Assembly: GCA_023251935.1 (NCBI GenBank) | Contig: JAHEXV010000014.1 | Coordinates: 1 to 41,709 of the forward strand | Direction: 5' to 3' | Length of the DNA: 41,709 nucleotides | From: a bacterium | Lineage (GTDB): Bacteria > Actinomycetota > Thermoleophilia > Solirubrobacterales > 70-9 | Shown: positions 31,285 through 40,591 of the stretch, piece by piece | How positions within the stretch are numbered: the stretch's first letter is position 1 | Layout: every line of letters starts with the position of its first letter | Translations under genes and position numbers: made by a program | Notes under the pieces: model-generated | Told to the model about the DNA's origin: nothing | Databases searched by the model: none | The model's input: only the letters and a program-made list of their open reading frames with translations

Positions 31285-31956
31285 TCAGTCGCTCGACCCG
31301 TCGGGGCCGAAATACGCCTTCAGCTCCTCCTCCATGCCCGGGTCGAGGACCGCGAGCACCTCGTCGCCGGGCTCGAGCACCGTGTCGGGGCCCGGCACGA
31401 ACCCCCTTCCCTCGCGCAGCACCGAGATCAGCAGGCTCCCCTCGGGCAGCTCCAGGTCGCCGACCCGCTGGCCGGTCACCGGGGACCCCTCGGCGAGCAG
31501 CAGCTCGATGATCTCGAGCCGCTCCTGCGGCAGGTCGAGCAGGTGGACGAGGCCGTACTTCGGCACCTCGTGCTCGATCAGCCGCAGGATCAGGTCGGTG
31601 GCCGAGACCACGGGGGTGATCTCCAGCAGGTCGAACCACTGCTTGTTCCGGGGGTTGTTCACCCGCGCGATGATCTGCTCGACCATGTACTTCTCCTTGG
31701 CCACCTGGCAGATCAACATGTTGTCCTCGTCGTCGCCGGTGACGGTGATCACCATGTCCGCCCTGCCGATCCCAGCCCGCTCCAGCACCCAGAGCTCCGA
31801 CGCGTCGCCGTACTGAACGTTGTGCTCGAGCTCCTGCTCGACGGCCAGATAGCGGTTCTGGTCCTTCTCGATCAGGGTCACCTCGTGGTCCTTCTCGAGC
31901 AGCTCGCGACCCAGGTTCCAACCGACCTTCCCGGCCCCGACCACGATCACGTACAC
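31285..31956 (-). CDS. TrkA-type protein with RCK-N and RCK-C domains
   Basis: The 223-residue product has an NAD-binding Rossmann domain (MYVIVVGAGKVGWNLGREL, GxGxxG) at 1-135 and an RCK-C/TrkA-C domain at about 140-220 (LPEGSLLISVLREGRGFVPG, LEPGDEVLAVLD). Such proteins gate Trk/Ktr potassium transporters in response to NAD(H), ATP or c-di-AMP. No TrkH/KtrB pore is in the window. The neighbours are APC-UspA permeases, so this and the adjacent TrkA-N protein may regulate those instead. Confidence 0.9.
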   Translation of the reverse strand: MYVIVVGAGKVGWNLGRELLEKDHEVTLIEKDQNRYLAVEQELEHNVQYGDASELWVLERAGIGRADMVITVTGDDEDNMLICQVAKEKYMVEQIIARVNNPRNKQWFDLLEITPVVSATDLILRLIEHEVPKYGLVHLLDLPQERLEIIELLLAEGSPVTGQRVGDLELPEGSLLISVLREGRGFVPGPDTVLEPGDEVLAVLDPGMEEELKAYFGPDGSSD

Positions 31957-31962
31957 GACGCC

Positions 31963-32412
31963 CTACCCCCCGGCGCCGGAGGCGCGGCTGGCCGCCTCCT
32001 TGACCTCGGTCTCGAGCATCTCGATCGCCACCCGCGTCGGGCAGATCGTCCGCAGCCCCTGCTGCTCGTACCACTCCGCCCGGAAGGGGTCGAGGATCCG
32101 AGCGATCACGGTCGGCACGTTGAACCGCTGCCTGGCGATCTGAGCGATCACGATGTTGGTGTTGTCGCCGTCGGTGGCGGCGACGAAGGCGTCGGCCTGC
32201 TCGATCCCCGCCTCCTCCAGCGCCTCGATCTCGAGCGCGGTGCCCACCGTGAACTGGCCGCCCGCGTCCTCCCACGACTGCTCGAGCCCGATCTCGAGGC
32301 GGGCGTGGGCCTCCGAGTCCTCGTCCAGGCACGACACCGTGTGGCCGTCACGAAGCATCGCGCGAGCCAGCGACGAGCCCACACGTCCCCCTCCGGCGAT
32401 CAGAACGAACAT
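31963..32412 (-). CDS. Single-domain TrkA-N (RCK-N) NAD-binding protein
   Basis: The 149-residue product is an RCK-N domain only: MFVLIAGGGRVGSSLARAML, VSCLDEDSEAHARLE, FVAATDGDNTNIVIAQIARQ, FNVPTVIARILDPFRAEWYE. The RCK-C ligand domain is missing. It precedes the two-domain TrkA protein by 6 bases and probably forms mixed rings with it, as paired RCK subunits do in other actinobacteria. Confidence 0.88.
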   Translation of the reverse strand: MFVLIAGGGRVGSSLARAMLRDGHTVSCLDEDSEAHARLEIGLEQSWEDAGGQFTVGTALEIEALEEAGIEQADAFVAATDGDNTNIVIAQIARQRFNVPTVIARILDPFRAEWYEQQGLRTICPTRVAIEMLETEVKEAASRASGAGG

Positions 32413-32478
32413 CGGCGTGGATCCTACTCGCCCGCGAGCGCCGATCCGGGGCCGGGTGGGCCCTCGATCCAGACCCGA

Positions 32479-34500
32479 CTACCCGGCCGGAGGAGCCGTC
32501 AGCAGCACCCGGCAGGGCGCCTTGTTGAGCACGTATTCGGTCACCTCGCCGACCTCGGGCGGACGCGAGCCCCGCACCCCGCCGAGGACCGGGCCGCCGC
32601 GGACGCGACTGGGCGGCTCACCCCCCATCACGATCAGCTCGACGTCCCGCCGCCGCGCCTCCTCGACGATCCCGGCTCCCAGGGCGCGGGCGGGCACCAG
32701 GTCGGTGGCGACCTCGACCGACTCGTACTCCTCCCCCACCTCTCGAGCCCGCCGCAGCGCCGCCTCGGCCGCCTCCAACCGCTCCTTCGGGGGCGGGGCG
32801 TCGATGGGGACCGTCAACGGCTGCTCGACCACGTAGATCACCTCCAGCCTTGGGCGCTCCTCCCCGGGCTCGTCGGCCGCATCGGCGAGCCGTCCGGCCG
32901 TGCTGATGATGTCGTCGTCGAGCTCGGAGCCGAAGATCGGCACCAGGATGTTCCCGTACTCGGCCTCCCGCACCTCCTTGCGCAGGGCCTCCTCGGGCAC
33001 CGAGACGCGCTTGGTCAGCGAGGTCCGCTCGACGAATCCGCGGTAGACGACGTAGGCGACGATCCCGAACAGCATCCAGCCGCCGCCCACCCAGCGGGCG
33101 CGGGCATGGAAGACGACCACCGCCAACCAGAGCAGCGACATCAGCAGCGCCCCGAGCAGCGCCGGAAGGGGCAGCCGGCGGCCCGCGACCTTGATCTCGA
33201 ACGGGATTCGGTAGGGCCGCTCGCGGTCGGGCTGCGTCCATCGCAGCCGGACGATCGACAGGTGCGCGATCGCGATCGCCAGCGTCGCCCCGAACGCGTA
33301 GATCTCGGCCAGCAGACGCACGTCGGTGGGGATGGCGAGCGCGAACGCGACCACCGCCGCGACGGCGATCGCGATGTACGGGGTCGACCGCGATCCCAGC
33401 CTGCCGAGCCAGCTCGGCACCTGGCGGTTGGTGGCCAGCACGTACACGTGCCGCGACAGACCGAGCATCGACGTCGTGGCCGCCCAGGTCAGGACCACCG
33501 GCGCGATCGCCACCACCCCCACCTGAAGCACGGTCGACAGCCAGCCCGGCTCGTAGCTCATCACCACCCCGAGCACCGGCTCCTCGATGAACTGTCCCCC
33601 GAGTTCCGTGTGAGGGCCATTGGGGCCGGGGATCACGGGCACCGCCATCAGAGCGATCGCCGCCATTCCGGCGTAGATCAGCGGCAGCGCGATCGCGCTC
33701 CCGGTGACGACCGTGCGCAGGTCCCTGCGCCGCCAGCTGAAGTCCGGCGCAAGGTCGGATGCCGCCTCGATCCCCGCAAAGGCCAGCGTCGCGACGGCGA
33801 GCGCCTCGAGCAGGTGCCTGGCCGAGGGGCTCGTGAACAGGTCCACGTGAGCGGTCAGCCGGTCGGGGTGGAAGACGACCATCAACCCGGTGACGATCAC
33901 CGCGATCTGGAGCACGACGTCGGCAAGCGCCAGGACGATCAGCGGGCGCTGCCGGACGTAGCGGGTGAAGCCTCCGACGTTGATCGCCGCCCCGAAGGCG
34001 ATCACCGCCGCCACCACCGCTATCTCCACCCACCCGTGCGTGAACCCGCCCCAGATCGGGCCCAGGTAATGGGCGACCGAGATCGCCGCGAAGGAGATGA
34101 CGATGATGTAGTCGATCAAGATCGCCCAGCCCGCGATGAAGCTGACCAGCTCGTTGAAAGCGTGGCGGGCGAACGACGACGACCCGCCCCGCTCGGCGAA
34201 CATCGCGCCCCCCTCCACGTAGGTCAGCGTGGCCAGAACCAGGAGCAGGCCCGCGGCGAGGAAGATCAGCGGCGTCAACCCGAGCCCGAACCGGGCGACC
34301 ACCCCGATCGAGAAGTAGAGCGAGAACCCGACCGCCGCGTAGGCGACCGCGATCTGCAACGGGATTCCGGGGAAGCGGCCGCTCAGCGGCCCGGGGCCAA
34401 CCCGCACCCGCGGCGGACGCCTTCGGGCAGGCCCCGGGGGCGGCCCGGGCGGCCCGTCGCCATCGGCGGGCGGCGACTCGCTTTCCGGGCCCCGGCTCAA
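32479..34500 (-). CDS. APC-family permease fused to a UspA domain
   Basis: About 673 residues from a TTG at 34500, which overlaps the stop of the small upstream gene (TTGA). The longer frame to 34566 would run through that gene. A Pro-rich N-terminal tail precedes about twelve helices with APC features (AVGFSLYFSIGVVARFGLGL, GGSSSFARHAFNELVSFIAG). The C-terminal region (about 490-670) is a universal stress protein-like domain (YGNILVPIFGSELDDDIIST, ELIVMGGEPPSRVRGGP). Amino acids or cations are likely cargo and the UspA domain may gate transport by ATP/AMP. It resembles the permease at 34738 and is probably a paralogue. Confidence 0.88.
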   Translation of the reverse strand: MSRGPESESPPADGDGPPGPPPGPARRRPPRVRVGPGPLSGRFPGIPLQIAVAYAAVGFSLYFSIGVVARFGLGLTPLIFLAAGLLLVLATLTYVEGGAMFAERGGSSSFARHAFNELVSFIAGWAILIDYIIVISFAAISVAHYLGPIWGGFTHGWVEIAVVAAVIAFGAAINVGGFTRYVRQRPLIVLALADVVLQIAVIVTGLMVVFHPDRLTAHVDLFTSPSARHLLEALAVATLAFAGIEAASDLAPDFSWRRRDLRTVVTGSAIALPLIYAGMAAIALMAVPVIPGPNGPHTELGGQFIEEPVLGVVMSYEPGWLSTVLQVGVVAIAPVVLTWAATTSMLGLSRHVYVLATNRQVPSWLGRLGSRSTPYIAIAVAAVVAFALAIPTDVRLLAEIYAFGATLAIAIAHLSIVRLRWTQPDRERPYRIPFEIKVAGRRLPLPALLGALLMSLLWLAVVVFHARARWVGGGWMLFGIVAYVVYRGFVERTSLTKRVSVPEEALRKEVREAEYGNILVPIFGSELDDDIISTAGRLADAADEPGEERPRLEVIYVVEQPLTVPIDAPPPKERLEAAEAALRRAREVGEEYESVEVATDLVPARALGAGIVEEARRRDVELIVMGGEPPSRVRGGPVLGGVRGSRPPEVGEVTEYVLNKAPCRVLLTAPPAG

Positions 34501-34691
34501 CTTCGCGACCGCAGGGCGATGTAGAGACGAGCGACTCCGATCGCCGTGAACAGCAGGCCGAGCCACAGCCCCGATGAAGCCAGGCCGCCGCCGTTGACGA
34601 GCGTCACGACGAGGATCGCCACCCCGAACCCGATGATCACCACCGAGAAGATCCGGGTCACCCCGTGGTAGAGCTGATCGGGCGCCGCCAT
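34497..34691 (-). CDS. Small two-helix membrane protein
   Basis: From the ATG at 34691 the product is 64 residues (MAAPDQLYHGVTRIFSVVII...), with two membrane segments (about 12-32 and 38-58). An earlier start at 34748 would overlap the upstream permease gene. It sits between two APC-UspA permease genes and overlaps the next one by TTGA, so it may be an accessory subunit of the transporter. The family is not recognised. Confidence 0.65.
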   Translation of the reverse strand: MAAPDQLYHGVTRIFSVVIIGFGVAILVVTLVNGGGLASSGLWLGLLFTAIGVARLYIALRSRS

Positions 34692-34737
34692 CTGCCGCGA
34701 TTCTAGGCTGCGGCCACGCTGCTTCAGCGCCGCTCGG

Positions 34738-36618
34738 CTATGCGGCAACGCGGAGCTGCTCGCCCGGGTGGGCGGCGACGATCACCCGGCAGGGCCGCTT
34801 GGCGAGCACCGTCTGGAGCGTCTTGCCGTAAAGCGGCCTGCCGTTTCGATAGCGCAGGGACATGACGATCGCCGCCGCCTGGATCTGGCGCGCCTCCTCG
34901 ACGATCTCCTGGCCGGCCTGGCCCGGCCGAACTCGCTCCACGTGTCCGGTGACCCGCAGTCCTCCGATCAGCTTCGCGCGCTCGATCTTGCTCTTCGCCT
35001 CCTGCTCCTCGCGCTCCAGCGGCGCGTCCATCGGCAGGGCGGTGGGCACGGTGACGACCGCGTGCACGTGGATCCCCCGCCTGCGGCGCGCCGCCAGCCG
35101 GGCCGCGGTGGCCACCGCCTCCTCGGAGAACGGCTCGTCCTCGAAGGCGACCAGGACGCTCTTGTACTCCACCTCCTCGACCCCGAGCGGCTCTGGAGTC
35201 ACCACCTTGACGGTCTCCCTGAGCGGCAGCTGCTGGTGGCGCCGGTAGCCCGCGTACAGAAGGACGCCGAACAGCATCCAGGCCGCCCCCACCAGGCCGG
35301 TCTCCCGGTGCAGGGCGAGCACGATCACCCAGGCCGCGAAGGTTCCGAGGCCGCCGAGCACCGCGGTCAACGGCACCTCGAAGCCGAAGGCCTTGAAGTT
35401 GAGCGGGGGCTTCCACTCGCGCTTCTGCTCGGGGCGCCGCTGGCGCAACCGGATCACCGAGACGTGGGCGATCGTGAACGACAGCATCGCCCCGAACGAG
35501 TACATGGTCGCCAGGAAGTCGGTCTTCCCCGGGAGGATGGTCAGCGCGGCCACGCCCGAGAAGGCGAGAATCGCCACGTACGGCGTGTGGAATCGCGGGT
35601 GCACCTGCCGCAGCCCCTCCGGCAGCTGACGGTGCTGGCCCATCGAGTAGGTGAGCCGCGAGACCCCGATCAGGCCGGCGTTGGTGGCGATCACCAGGAT
35701 CACCGCCGCGAGGACCCCGACGTAGAGACGCAGGGCGTGCGTCAGGCCGGAGCTCAGCCCCAGGTTCTCGACGATCCCGAGTACCGGGTCGCCCGCGAAC
35801 TTCGTTCCCAGCACGGTCGTGTAGTGGCCCCCGGCATCCTGGGTCACCGGCATCGCCGAGAGCGCCACGATCGGGATCAGCACGTAGAGCGCCAGAACCG
35901 CGAGCACCACCAGCCCGACGCCGCGGGGGATCGTCCGCGGCGCCTCACGAGCCTCCTCGGCCATGTTGGAGATCGTCTCGATCCCCGTGTAGGCGATCAT
36001 CCCGACCGCGATCCCGAGCGCGAAGTTGCCCCAGGTCGGCGCCGTCCCGAGATGGACGTTGTTGACCAGGATCTCCGGACTGAGCACCAGGGCGACGCCG
36101 ATCCCCACCAGCACGATCTGGGTGCAGAGGTCGCCGACCGCCAGCACCAGGTTGAGCCGCGACGACTCCTGGGTGCCCTTGATGTTCAACGCCGCCAGCA
36201 GGATCACCAGGACCACCCCGCCGATCACGTCCCCCGGCCCGTGCTTCAGCGGCGCCCAGAAAACGCTCAGGTAGTGGGGCACGAAGAAGGCCGAGATCGC
36301 GACCGTGATCACGTAGTTGAGCATCTGCGCCCAGGCGGCGAAGAACGAGGCCAGCTCGTTGAACGCGTGGCGGGCGAAGCTCGAAGACCCGCCCGCCTCC
36401 GGGTACATCACGGTCGCCTCGGTGTAGGACGCGGCCGTGAACATGAAGATCAGCCCGGCGATCACGAAGGCGATCGGGGTCAGCCCCAGGGCGAAGGCCG
36501 CCGTAACTCCGAGCGCGTAGTAGATCGACGAGCCGACGTTGCCGTAGGCGGCCGAGAACAGCGCCCCGACGCCGTGCACCCGCCGCAGCGACTCTTCCCT
36601 CGGAATCCGCTCAGCCAT
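34738..36618 (-). CDS. APC-family permease fused to a UspA domain
   Basis: The 626-residue product has about twelve helices with the APC start SAAYGNVGSSIYYALGVTAA, YPEAGGSSSFARHAFNELAS, and AYTGIETISNMAEEAREAPR (helix 6-7 loop typical of amino acid permeases). A C-terminal UspA-like domain spans about 480-620 (YKSVLVAFEDEPFSEEAVAT, GRPLYGKTLQTVLAKRPCRV with the G-x9-G type nucleotide loop). A TATATT lies 8 bases before the ATG, so the operon probably starts leaderless here and runs down through the second permease and the TrkA genes. Confidence 0.9.
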   Translation of the reverse strand: MAERIPREESLRRVHGVGALFSAAYGNVGSSIYYALGVTAAFALGLTPIAFVIAGLIFMFTAASYTEATVMYPEAGGSSSFARHAFNELASFFAAWAQMLNYVITVAISAFFVPHYLSVFWAPLKHGPGDVIGGVVLVILLAALNIKGTQESSRLNLVLAVGDLCTQIVLVGIGVALVLSPEILVNNVHLGTAPTWGNFALGIAVGMIAYTGIETISNMAEEAREAPRTIPRGVGLVVLAVLALYVLIPIVALSAMPVTQDAGGHYTTVLGTKFAGDPVLGIVENLGLSSGLTHALRLYVGVLAAVILVIATNAGLIGVSRLTYSMGQHRQLPEGLRQVHPRFHTPYVAILAFSGVAALTILPGKTDFLATMYSFGAMLSFTIAHVSVIRLRQRRPEQKREWKPPLNFKAFGFEVPLTAVLGGLGTFAAWVIVLALHRETGLVGAAWMLFGVLLYAGYRRHQQLPLRETVKVVTPEPLGVEEVEYKSVLVAFEDEPFSEEAVATAARLAARRRRGIHVHAVVTVPTALPMDAPLEREEQEAKSKIERAKLIGGLRVTGHVERVRPGQAGQEIVEEARQIQAAAIVMSLRYRNGRPLYGKTLQTVLAKRPCRVIVAAHPGEQLRVAA

Positions 36619-36626
36619 CAGGCTCG

Positions 36627-36632
36627 AATATA
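36627..36632 (-). promoter_or_regulatory. -10 box of the permease-TrkA operon
   Basis: On the minus strand TATATT (36632-36627) is followed by 8 bases and the ATG at 36618, the same geometry as several other genes in this window. No -35 is obvious. The 99-base gap to the pyrophosphatase gene makes a separate promoter reasonable. Confidence 0.5.
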
Positions 36633-36717
36633 GGCTCGCGGACGGCTACCGCACGCCCGGGCTGACAAGGCTGGGTAAGGAGACTGGCACTCCCAGGCGG
36701 CCACGCGGGCCGGGTCG

Positions 36718-38787
36718 CTAGAAGTGGACGATCGGGATGATCAGGATCGCGACGATGTTGGCGACCTTGATCATCGGGTTGATCGCCGGGCCGGCGGTGT
36801 CCTTGTAGGGGTCGCCCACCGTGTCTCCGGTCACCGCCGCGGCATGGGCCTCCGATCCCTTGCCGCCGTAGGCGCCGTCCTCGATCAGCTTCTTGGCGTT
36901 GTCCCAGGCGCCGCCGCCCGCGGTCATCGAGATCGCCGCGAACAGGCCGACGACGATGACGCCGATCAGCAGGCCGCCGAGAGCGTCGACGCTGATCAAC
37001 CCGACGACGAGCGGGACGATGATCGGGATCAGCGATGGGAGGATCATCTCCCGCTGCGCGGCCGCGGTGACGATCCTCACCGTGCCCCCGTACTCGGGCT
37101 TCTCGGTTCCCTCCATGATCCCGGGGTGCTCCCGGAACTGGCGGCGGACCTCCTCGACCACCTGGCCGCCGGCCCGCCCCACCGCCTCAATCGCCAGCGC
37201 GGCGAACAGGTAGACCATCATCCCGCCGATCAGCAGCCCGATCAGCACGGCGGGGGTGGTCAGGTGGAAGAGCCCGTCGAGGTTGAAGCCGGTCGGGGCC
37301 TGGTCGCTGAGCTCGATCTTGAAGGCGCTGAACAGGACCAGCGCGGCCAGGGCCGCGGAGCCGATCGCGTACCCCTTGGTCACCGCCTTGGTCGTGTTGC
37401 CGACCGCGTCAAGCGGGTCGGTGACATTGCGGACGTCCTCCGGGAGGTCGGCCATCTCGGCGATCCCGCCGGCGTTGTCGGTGATCGGGCCGAACGCGTC
37501 GAGGGCGACGATCAACCCGGTCAGCGACAGCTGCGCCATCACCGCGATTCCGATCCCGTAGACGCCGGCAAGCTGGTCGGCGCCGAGGATCGCCAGGGCG
37601 ATCAGGAGCGCCGGGGCGGCGGTCGACTGGAAGCCCTGGGCGAGGCCCTGGATGATGTTGGTCGCGTGGCCGGTGACCGAGGCGCGGCTGATCGTCTTCA
37701 CGGGGCGGAACCGGGTGGATGTGTAGTAGTCGGTGATCACGAACAGGCCCGCAGTAACTGCCAGCCCGATCAGCCCGCAGAGCCAGAGATCGGTGGCCCC
37801 GGGAACGTCGCTCAGGCTGGCTGCCTTGAAGCTGATGTCATCCATCAGCCACTTGGTGATCGGATAGAACGCCGCCGCCGAGAGCAACGCGGAGACCGCC
37901 AGCCCTCTGTAGAGGGCGGCCTCGACGTTGCCGGTCCTGGTGCGCACCGAGAGCGCTCCGATGATCGAGGCGATGATCGCCACCGCGCCCATCACCAAGG
38001 GGTAGATGGCGACCTCCCGGGACTCCGCAAAGGTCAGCACCCCAAGCAGCATCACCGCCACCGAGGTCACCGCGTAGGTCTCGAACAGGTCGGCCGCCAT
38101 GCCGGCGCAGTCGCCGACGTTGTCGCCGACGTTGTCGGCGATCACCGCGGGATTACGGGGGTCGTCCTCCGGGATCCCCGCCTCGACCTTGCCCACCAAG
38201 TCCGCCCCGACATCGGCGGCCTTGGTGAAGATTCCGCCTCCGAGCCGGGCGAACACCGAGATCAGCGAGCCGCCGAACCCGAGCCCGACCAGCGCGTCGA
38301 CGGCCTCCTTGTCGGTCTTGTTGGCGAGGATCAGGATGCCGAAGTAGCCCGCGACGCCGAGCAGGGCAAGGCCGACCACGAGCAGCCCGGTCACCGAGCC
38401 GCCCTTGAAGGCGACATCGAGCGACGGGGGGACTCCGCCGCGGGCCGCTTCGGCCACCCGGGAGTTGGCCCTGACCGAGACGTTCATCCCGATGAACCCG
38501 GCCGCGCCGGACAGGGCACCGCCGATCACGAAGCCGATCGCGGTGTCGACGTTTCGGAGCACGATCAACAGAATCGCCAGCACCACCGCGACGCCCGCGA
38601 TAATCGTGTACTGGCGGGTCAGGTAGGCCTTGGCGCCCTCCTGGACCGCCGCGGAGATCTCCTGCATCCGCTCGTTGCCGGGCGAACGGGCCAGCAGCCG
38701 CTGGGTGATCAGGGCGCCGTAGATGACCGCGGCCCCGGCGCAGGCGAGCGCGATCACCACGCCGTAATCGGTCAGGAACTTCGTCAA
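36718..38787 (-). CDS. hppA: Membrane-bound proton-pumping pyrophosphatase, K+-independent type
   Basis: The 689-residue product has about 16 helices and the catalytic motifs [40 protein letters not shown] and [11 protein letters not shown]. It hydrolyses cytoplasmic PPi and pumps H+. The diagnostic segment reads [14 protein letters not shown], with Lys where K+-dependent enzymes have Ala, so K+ independence is expected. The start is TTG with GGAGG 8 bases upstream. In many actinobacteria it recovers energy from PPi and supports low-energy growth. It lies upstream of the permease-TrkA cluster on the same strand. Confidence 0.97.
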   Translation of the reverse strand: MTKFLTDYGVVIALACAGAAVIYGALITQRLLARSPGNERMQEISAAVQEGAKAYLTRQYTIIAGVAVVLAILLIVLRNVDTAIGFVIGGALSGAAGFIGMNVSVRANSRVAEAARGGVPPSLDVAFKGGSVTGLLVVGLALLGVAGYFGILILANKTDKEAVDALVGLGFGGSLISVFARLGGGIFTKAADVGADLVGKVEAGIPEDDPRNPAVIADNVGDNVGDCAGMAADLFETYAVTSVAVMLLGVLTFAESREVAIYPLVMGAVAIIASIIGALSVRTRTGNVEAALYRGLAVSALLSAAAFYPITKWLMDDISFKAASLSDVPGATDLWLCGLIGLAVTAGLFVITDYYTSTRFRPVKTISRASVTGHATNIIQGLAQGFQSTAAPALLIALAILGADQLAGVYGIGIAVMAQLSLTGLIVALDAFGPITDNAGGIAEMADLPEDVRNVTDPLDAVGNTTKAVTKGYAIGSAALAALVLFSAFKIELSDQAPTGFNLDGLFHLTTPAVLIGLLIGGMMVYLFAALAIEAVGRAGGQVVEEVRRQFREHPGIMEGTEKPEYGGTVRIVTAAAQREMILPSLIPIIVPLVVGLISVDALGGLLIGVIVVGLFAAISMTAGGGAWDNAKKLIEDGAYGGKGSEAHAAAVTGDTVGDPYKDTAGPAINPMIKVANIVAILIIPIVHF

Positions 38788-38872
38788 GTCTCAATCCTCC
38801 GGTGGCGATCTGTGGTTGGGGAGCCCGCTGCGTGGGCCGGCGAAGCGCGCGGAGTCTAGATGATGCCGCCGG

Positions 38873-39322
38873 TCACGTCCCCGGCGGCGTCCAGAGCTTC
38901 GACGGGCCCCTCCCCGGCCCCCCCTGCCCGGGTCTCTGGGCCTCCTTCGGCCCCGGTTCGGCCGCCGCCGGCCGCTCCCGCTCGCCGTCCTCGGGCTCGG
39001 GCTCGCCTCCCTCCGCCTGTCTCGCGTAGAGCATCTGCACCTGCGAGAGGGCGCCCCGAACCTGCTCGGCCTGCTCGGGATCGAGCAGATCGACGATCGC
39101 CCTCGTCGCCTCGATCCCGACCCGCGCCTGCTCGAGGTCGCGCTCGTCCTCCTTGGCGATCCGGCGAGCCGTCAGGTTGATCACCCCGACGATGCTCTCC
39201 AGGAGCAGGTCCTGGACGCGGACCGTCCTCAGCTGCTCCTCGATCCGCGCCCGAAGCTCCTCCTCGCTCTGGGGCGGCTGTTGGCCCTCGGGCCGTTCGC
39301 TTGGATCGTCGGCTTCAGGCAT
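38873..39322 (-). CDS. DUF1844-like helical protein
   Basis: The 149-residue product has a helical core at about 35-105 (VQDLLLESIVGVINLTARRI, EATRAIVDLLDPEQAEQVRG, LSQVQMLYARQAEGG) like the DUF1844 family of small actinobacterial proteins. It is flanked by acidic, Pro/Gln-rich disordered ends. DUF1844 has no established function. It lies between the GCS2 ligase and pyrophosphatase genes on the same strand. Confidence 0.72.
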   Translation of the reverse strand: MPEADDPSERPEGQQPPQSEEELRARIEEQLRTVRVQDLLLESIVGVINLTARRIAKEDERDLEQARVGIEATRAIVDLLDPEQAEQVRGALSQVQMLYARQAEGGEPEPEDGERERPAAAEPGPKEAQRPGQGGPGRGPSKLWTPPGT

Positions 39323-39331
39323 CGGCGATGG

Positions 39332-40516
39332 CTAGTAGTTCACCCGCTCGGGAGCATACGTGCGCCTGGTCTCCTCCACCGTCCCCCTGTAGATCTCCTC
39401 GATCCCGGCGCCCCCGGCGAGCTGGGCGCGGGCTCGTTGGGCGCCATTCGCCTCCGGAATCGAAACCTCCAGCCCCAGCTCCTCGCGAGCCGGGGCGGTC
39501 CAGGCGATCAGCCGCTCGACCGCGGCGGCCGTCGGTACCTCCTCTCCCCGGTGGAAGTCGATCAGCTTGCCGTCCATGCCGTGGCGGATCGCCCGCCAGA
39601 GGTTCTCCTCCACCTCGCGCTGGCGCATCGGCTCGCCCAACCGCCCGTCGTCGTGGTCCATGGCGCTCTGCGCGATGCAGGCGGCGATCAGCGCTGCGAG
39701 CGCGAACGACTCCTCACCCCGGGTCTGGGCGTCGCAGACGCGGAGCTCGACGGTGCCGAAGGCGTGGTGCGGGCGGACGCTCCACCAGAGCTGCGTCGCC
39801 TCGACGATCGAGCCGGTCCGGACGAGCAGCTCCACGAAGTCCGCATAGGCGTCCCAGGTCCGGAACGGCTCGTGCACGCCGCAGCGCGGGAAGGTGCGGG
39901 TGAAGATCTCGGTCCGCACCGAATGCAGGCCGGTGTCGTGGCCGTCCAGGAACGGCGAGTTGGCGGACAGCGCCAGCAGCTCGGGCAGCAGGCCGCGCAG
40001 GCGATCGCAGACCGCGATCGCCCGATCGACGTCCCGTACCCCGACGTGGACGTGAAGGCTCCAGGTGTTGTTCCGCTGCGCCACCCAGCGGAGCTCCTCC
40101 CGCAGGCGCTCGTAATGAGGCGTCTCGATGATCCGCTGGTCGAGATAGTCGGCCCAGGGGTGCGTCCCGGTGGCGGCGAGGGCCAGCCCCAATCCCTCGG
40201 CGAGCGCGAACAGCCGCACCCGGCGGTCCCGCTGGCGCTCGATCGCCTCGGCGAAGGTCGAGGCCCTGCCCGAGCGGATCTCGATCTCGGCGTCGATCAG
40301 CTCGCCGGCCGCGGACTCGGCCAGCAGGTCGTCCTCGCGGCAGGCCCGGTAAAGGTCCTCGAAGCCGTGCCGAAGCTCGAGCGTCTCGGGATCGACCAGC
40401 GCGAACTCCTCCTCGAGGCCGATGCTGAAGTCGGTTGACGCCGCGAACAGCTCCCGAGTCCGCGCCAGGTCGAGGTGGCCGGCGGCCTCCGCATCTGTGC
40501 GCCCTCCGCTGTCCAT
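39332..40516 (-). CDS. Carboxylate-amine ligase, GCS2 (YbdK-type glutamate-cysteine ligase) family
   Basis: From the ATG at 40516 the 394-residue product begins MDSGGRTDAEAAGHLDLART and soon shows FSIGLEEEFALVDPETLELR, the ATP/Mg2+-binding strand of the family. It continues with ALAATGTHPWADYLDQRIIE, QRNNTWSLHVHVGV, ALSANSPFLDGHDTGLHSVR and GTVELRVCDAQT. Upstream in-frame starts would add a low-quality tail. The family makes gamma-glutamyl bonds: weak glutamate-cysteine ligases or enzymes of unknown specificity. A link to thiol chemistry would suit the nearby glutaredoxin-like gene. Confidence 0.88.
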   Translation of the reverse strand: MDSGGRTDAEAAGHLDLARTRELFAASTDFSIGLEEEFALVDPETLELRHGFEDLYRACREDDLLAESAAGELIDAEIEIRSGRASTFAEAIERQRDRRVRLFALAEGLGLALAATGTHPWADYLDQRIIETPHYERLREELRWVAQRNNTWSLHVHVGVRDVDRAIAVCDRLRGLLPELLALSANSPFLDGHDTGLHSVRTEIFTRTFPRCGVHEPFRTWDAYADFVELLVRTGSIVEATQLWWSVRPHHAFGTVELRVCDAQTRGEESFALAALIAACIAQSAMDHDDGRLGEPMRQREVEENLWRAIRHGMDGKLIDFHRGEEVPTAAAVERLIAWTAPAREELGLEVSIPEANGAQRARAQLAGGAGIEEIYRGTVEETRRTYAPERVNY

Positions 40517-40591
40517 CACCACGATGCTCGCACCTCGCCGAGCACCGGACCCCATCTCTTGGCGCGCGGCGCCGCCATCCACCCTGGGCGG

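Noticed and set aside
30364-36633. Very long plus-strand open frames opposite the permease, TrkA and reductase genes (30364-34524 and 34768-36633)
   Set aside because: Their translations are Arg/His/Asp/Gln-rich with no domains. They are antisense shadows of clear minus-strand membrane proteins, caused by high-GC codon use.
36724-38859. 711-codon plus-strand frame
   Set aside because: It is the antisense of the proton pyrophosphatase, with low-complexity composition.
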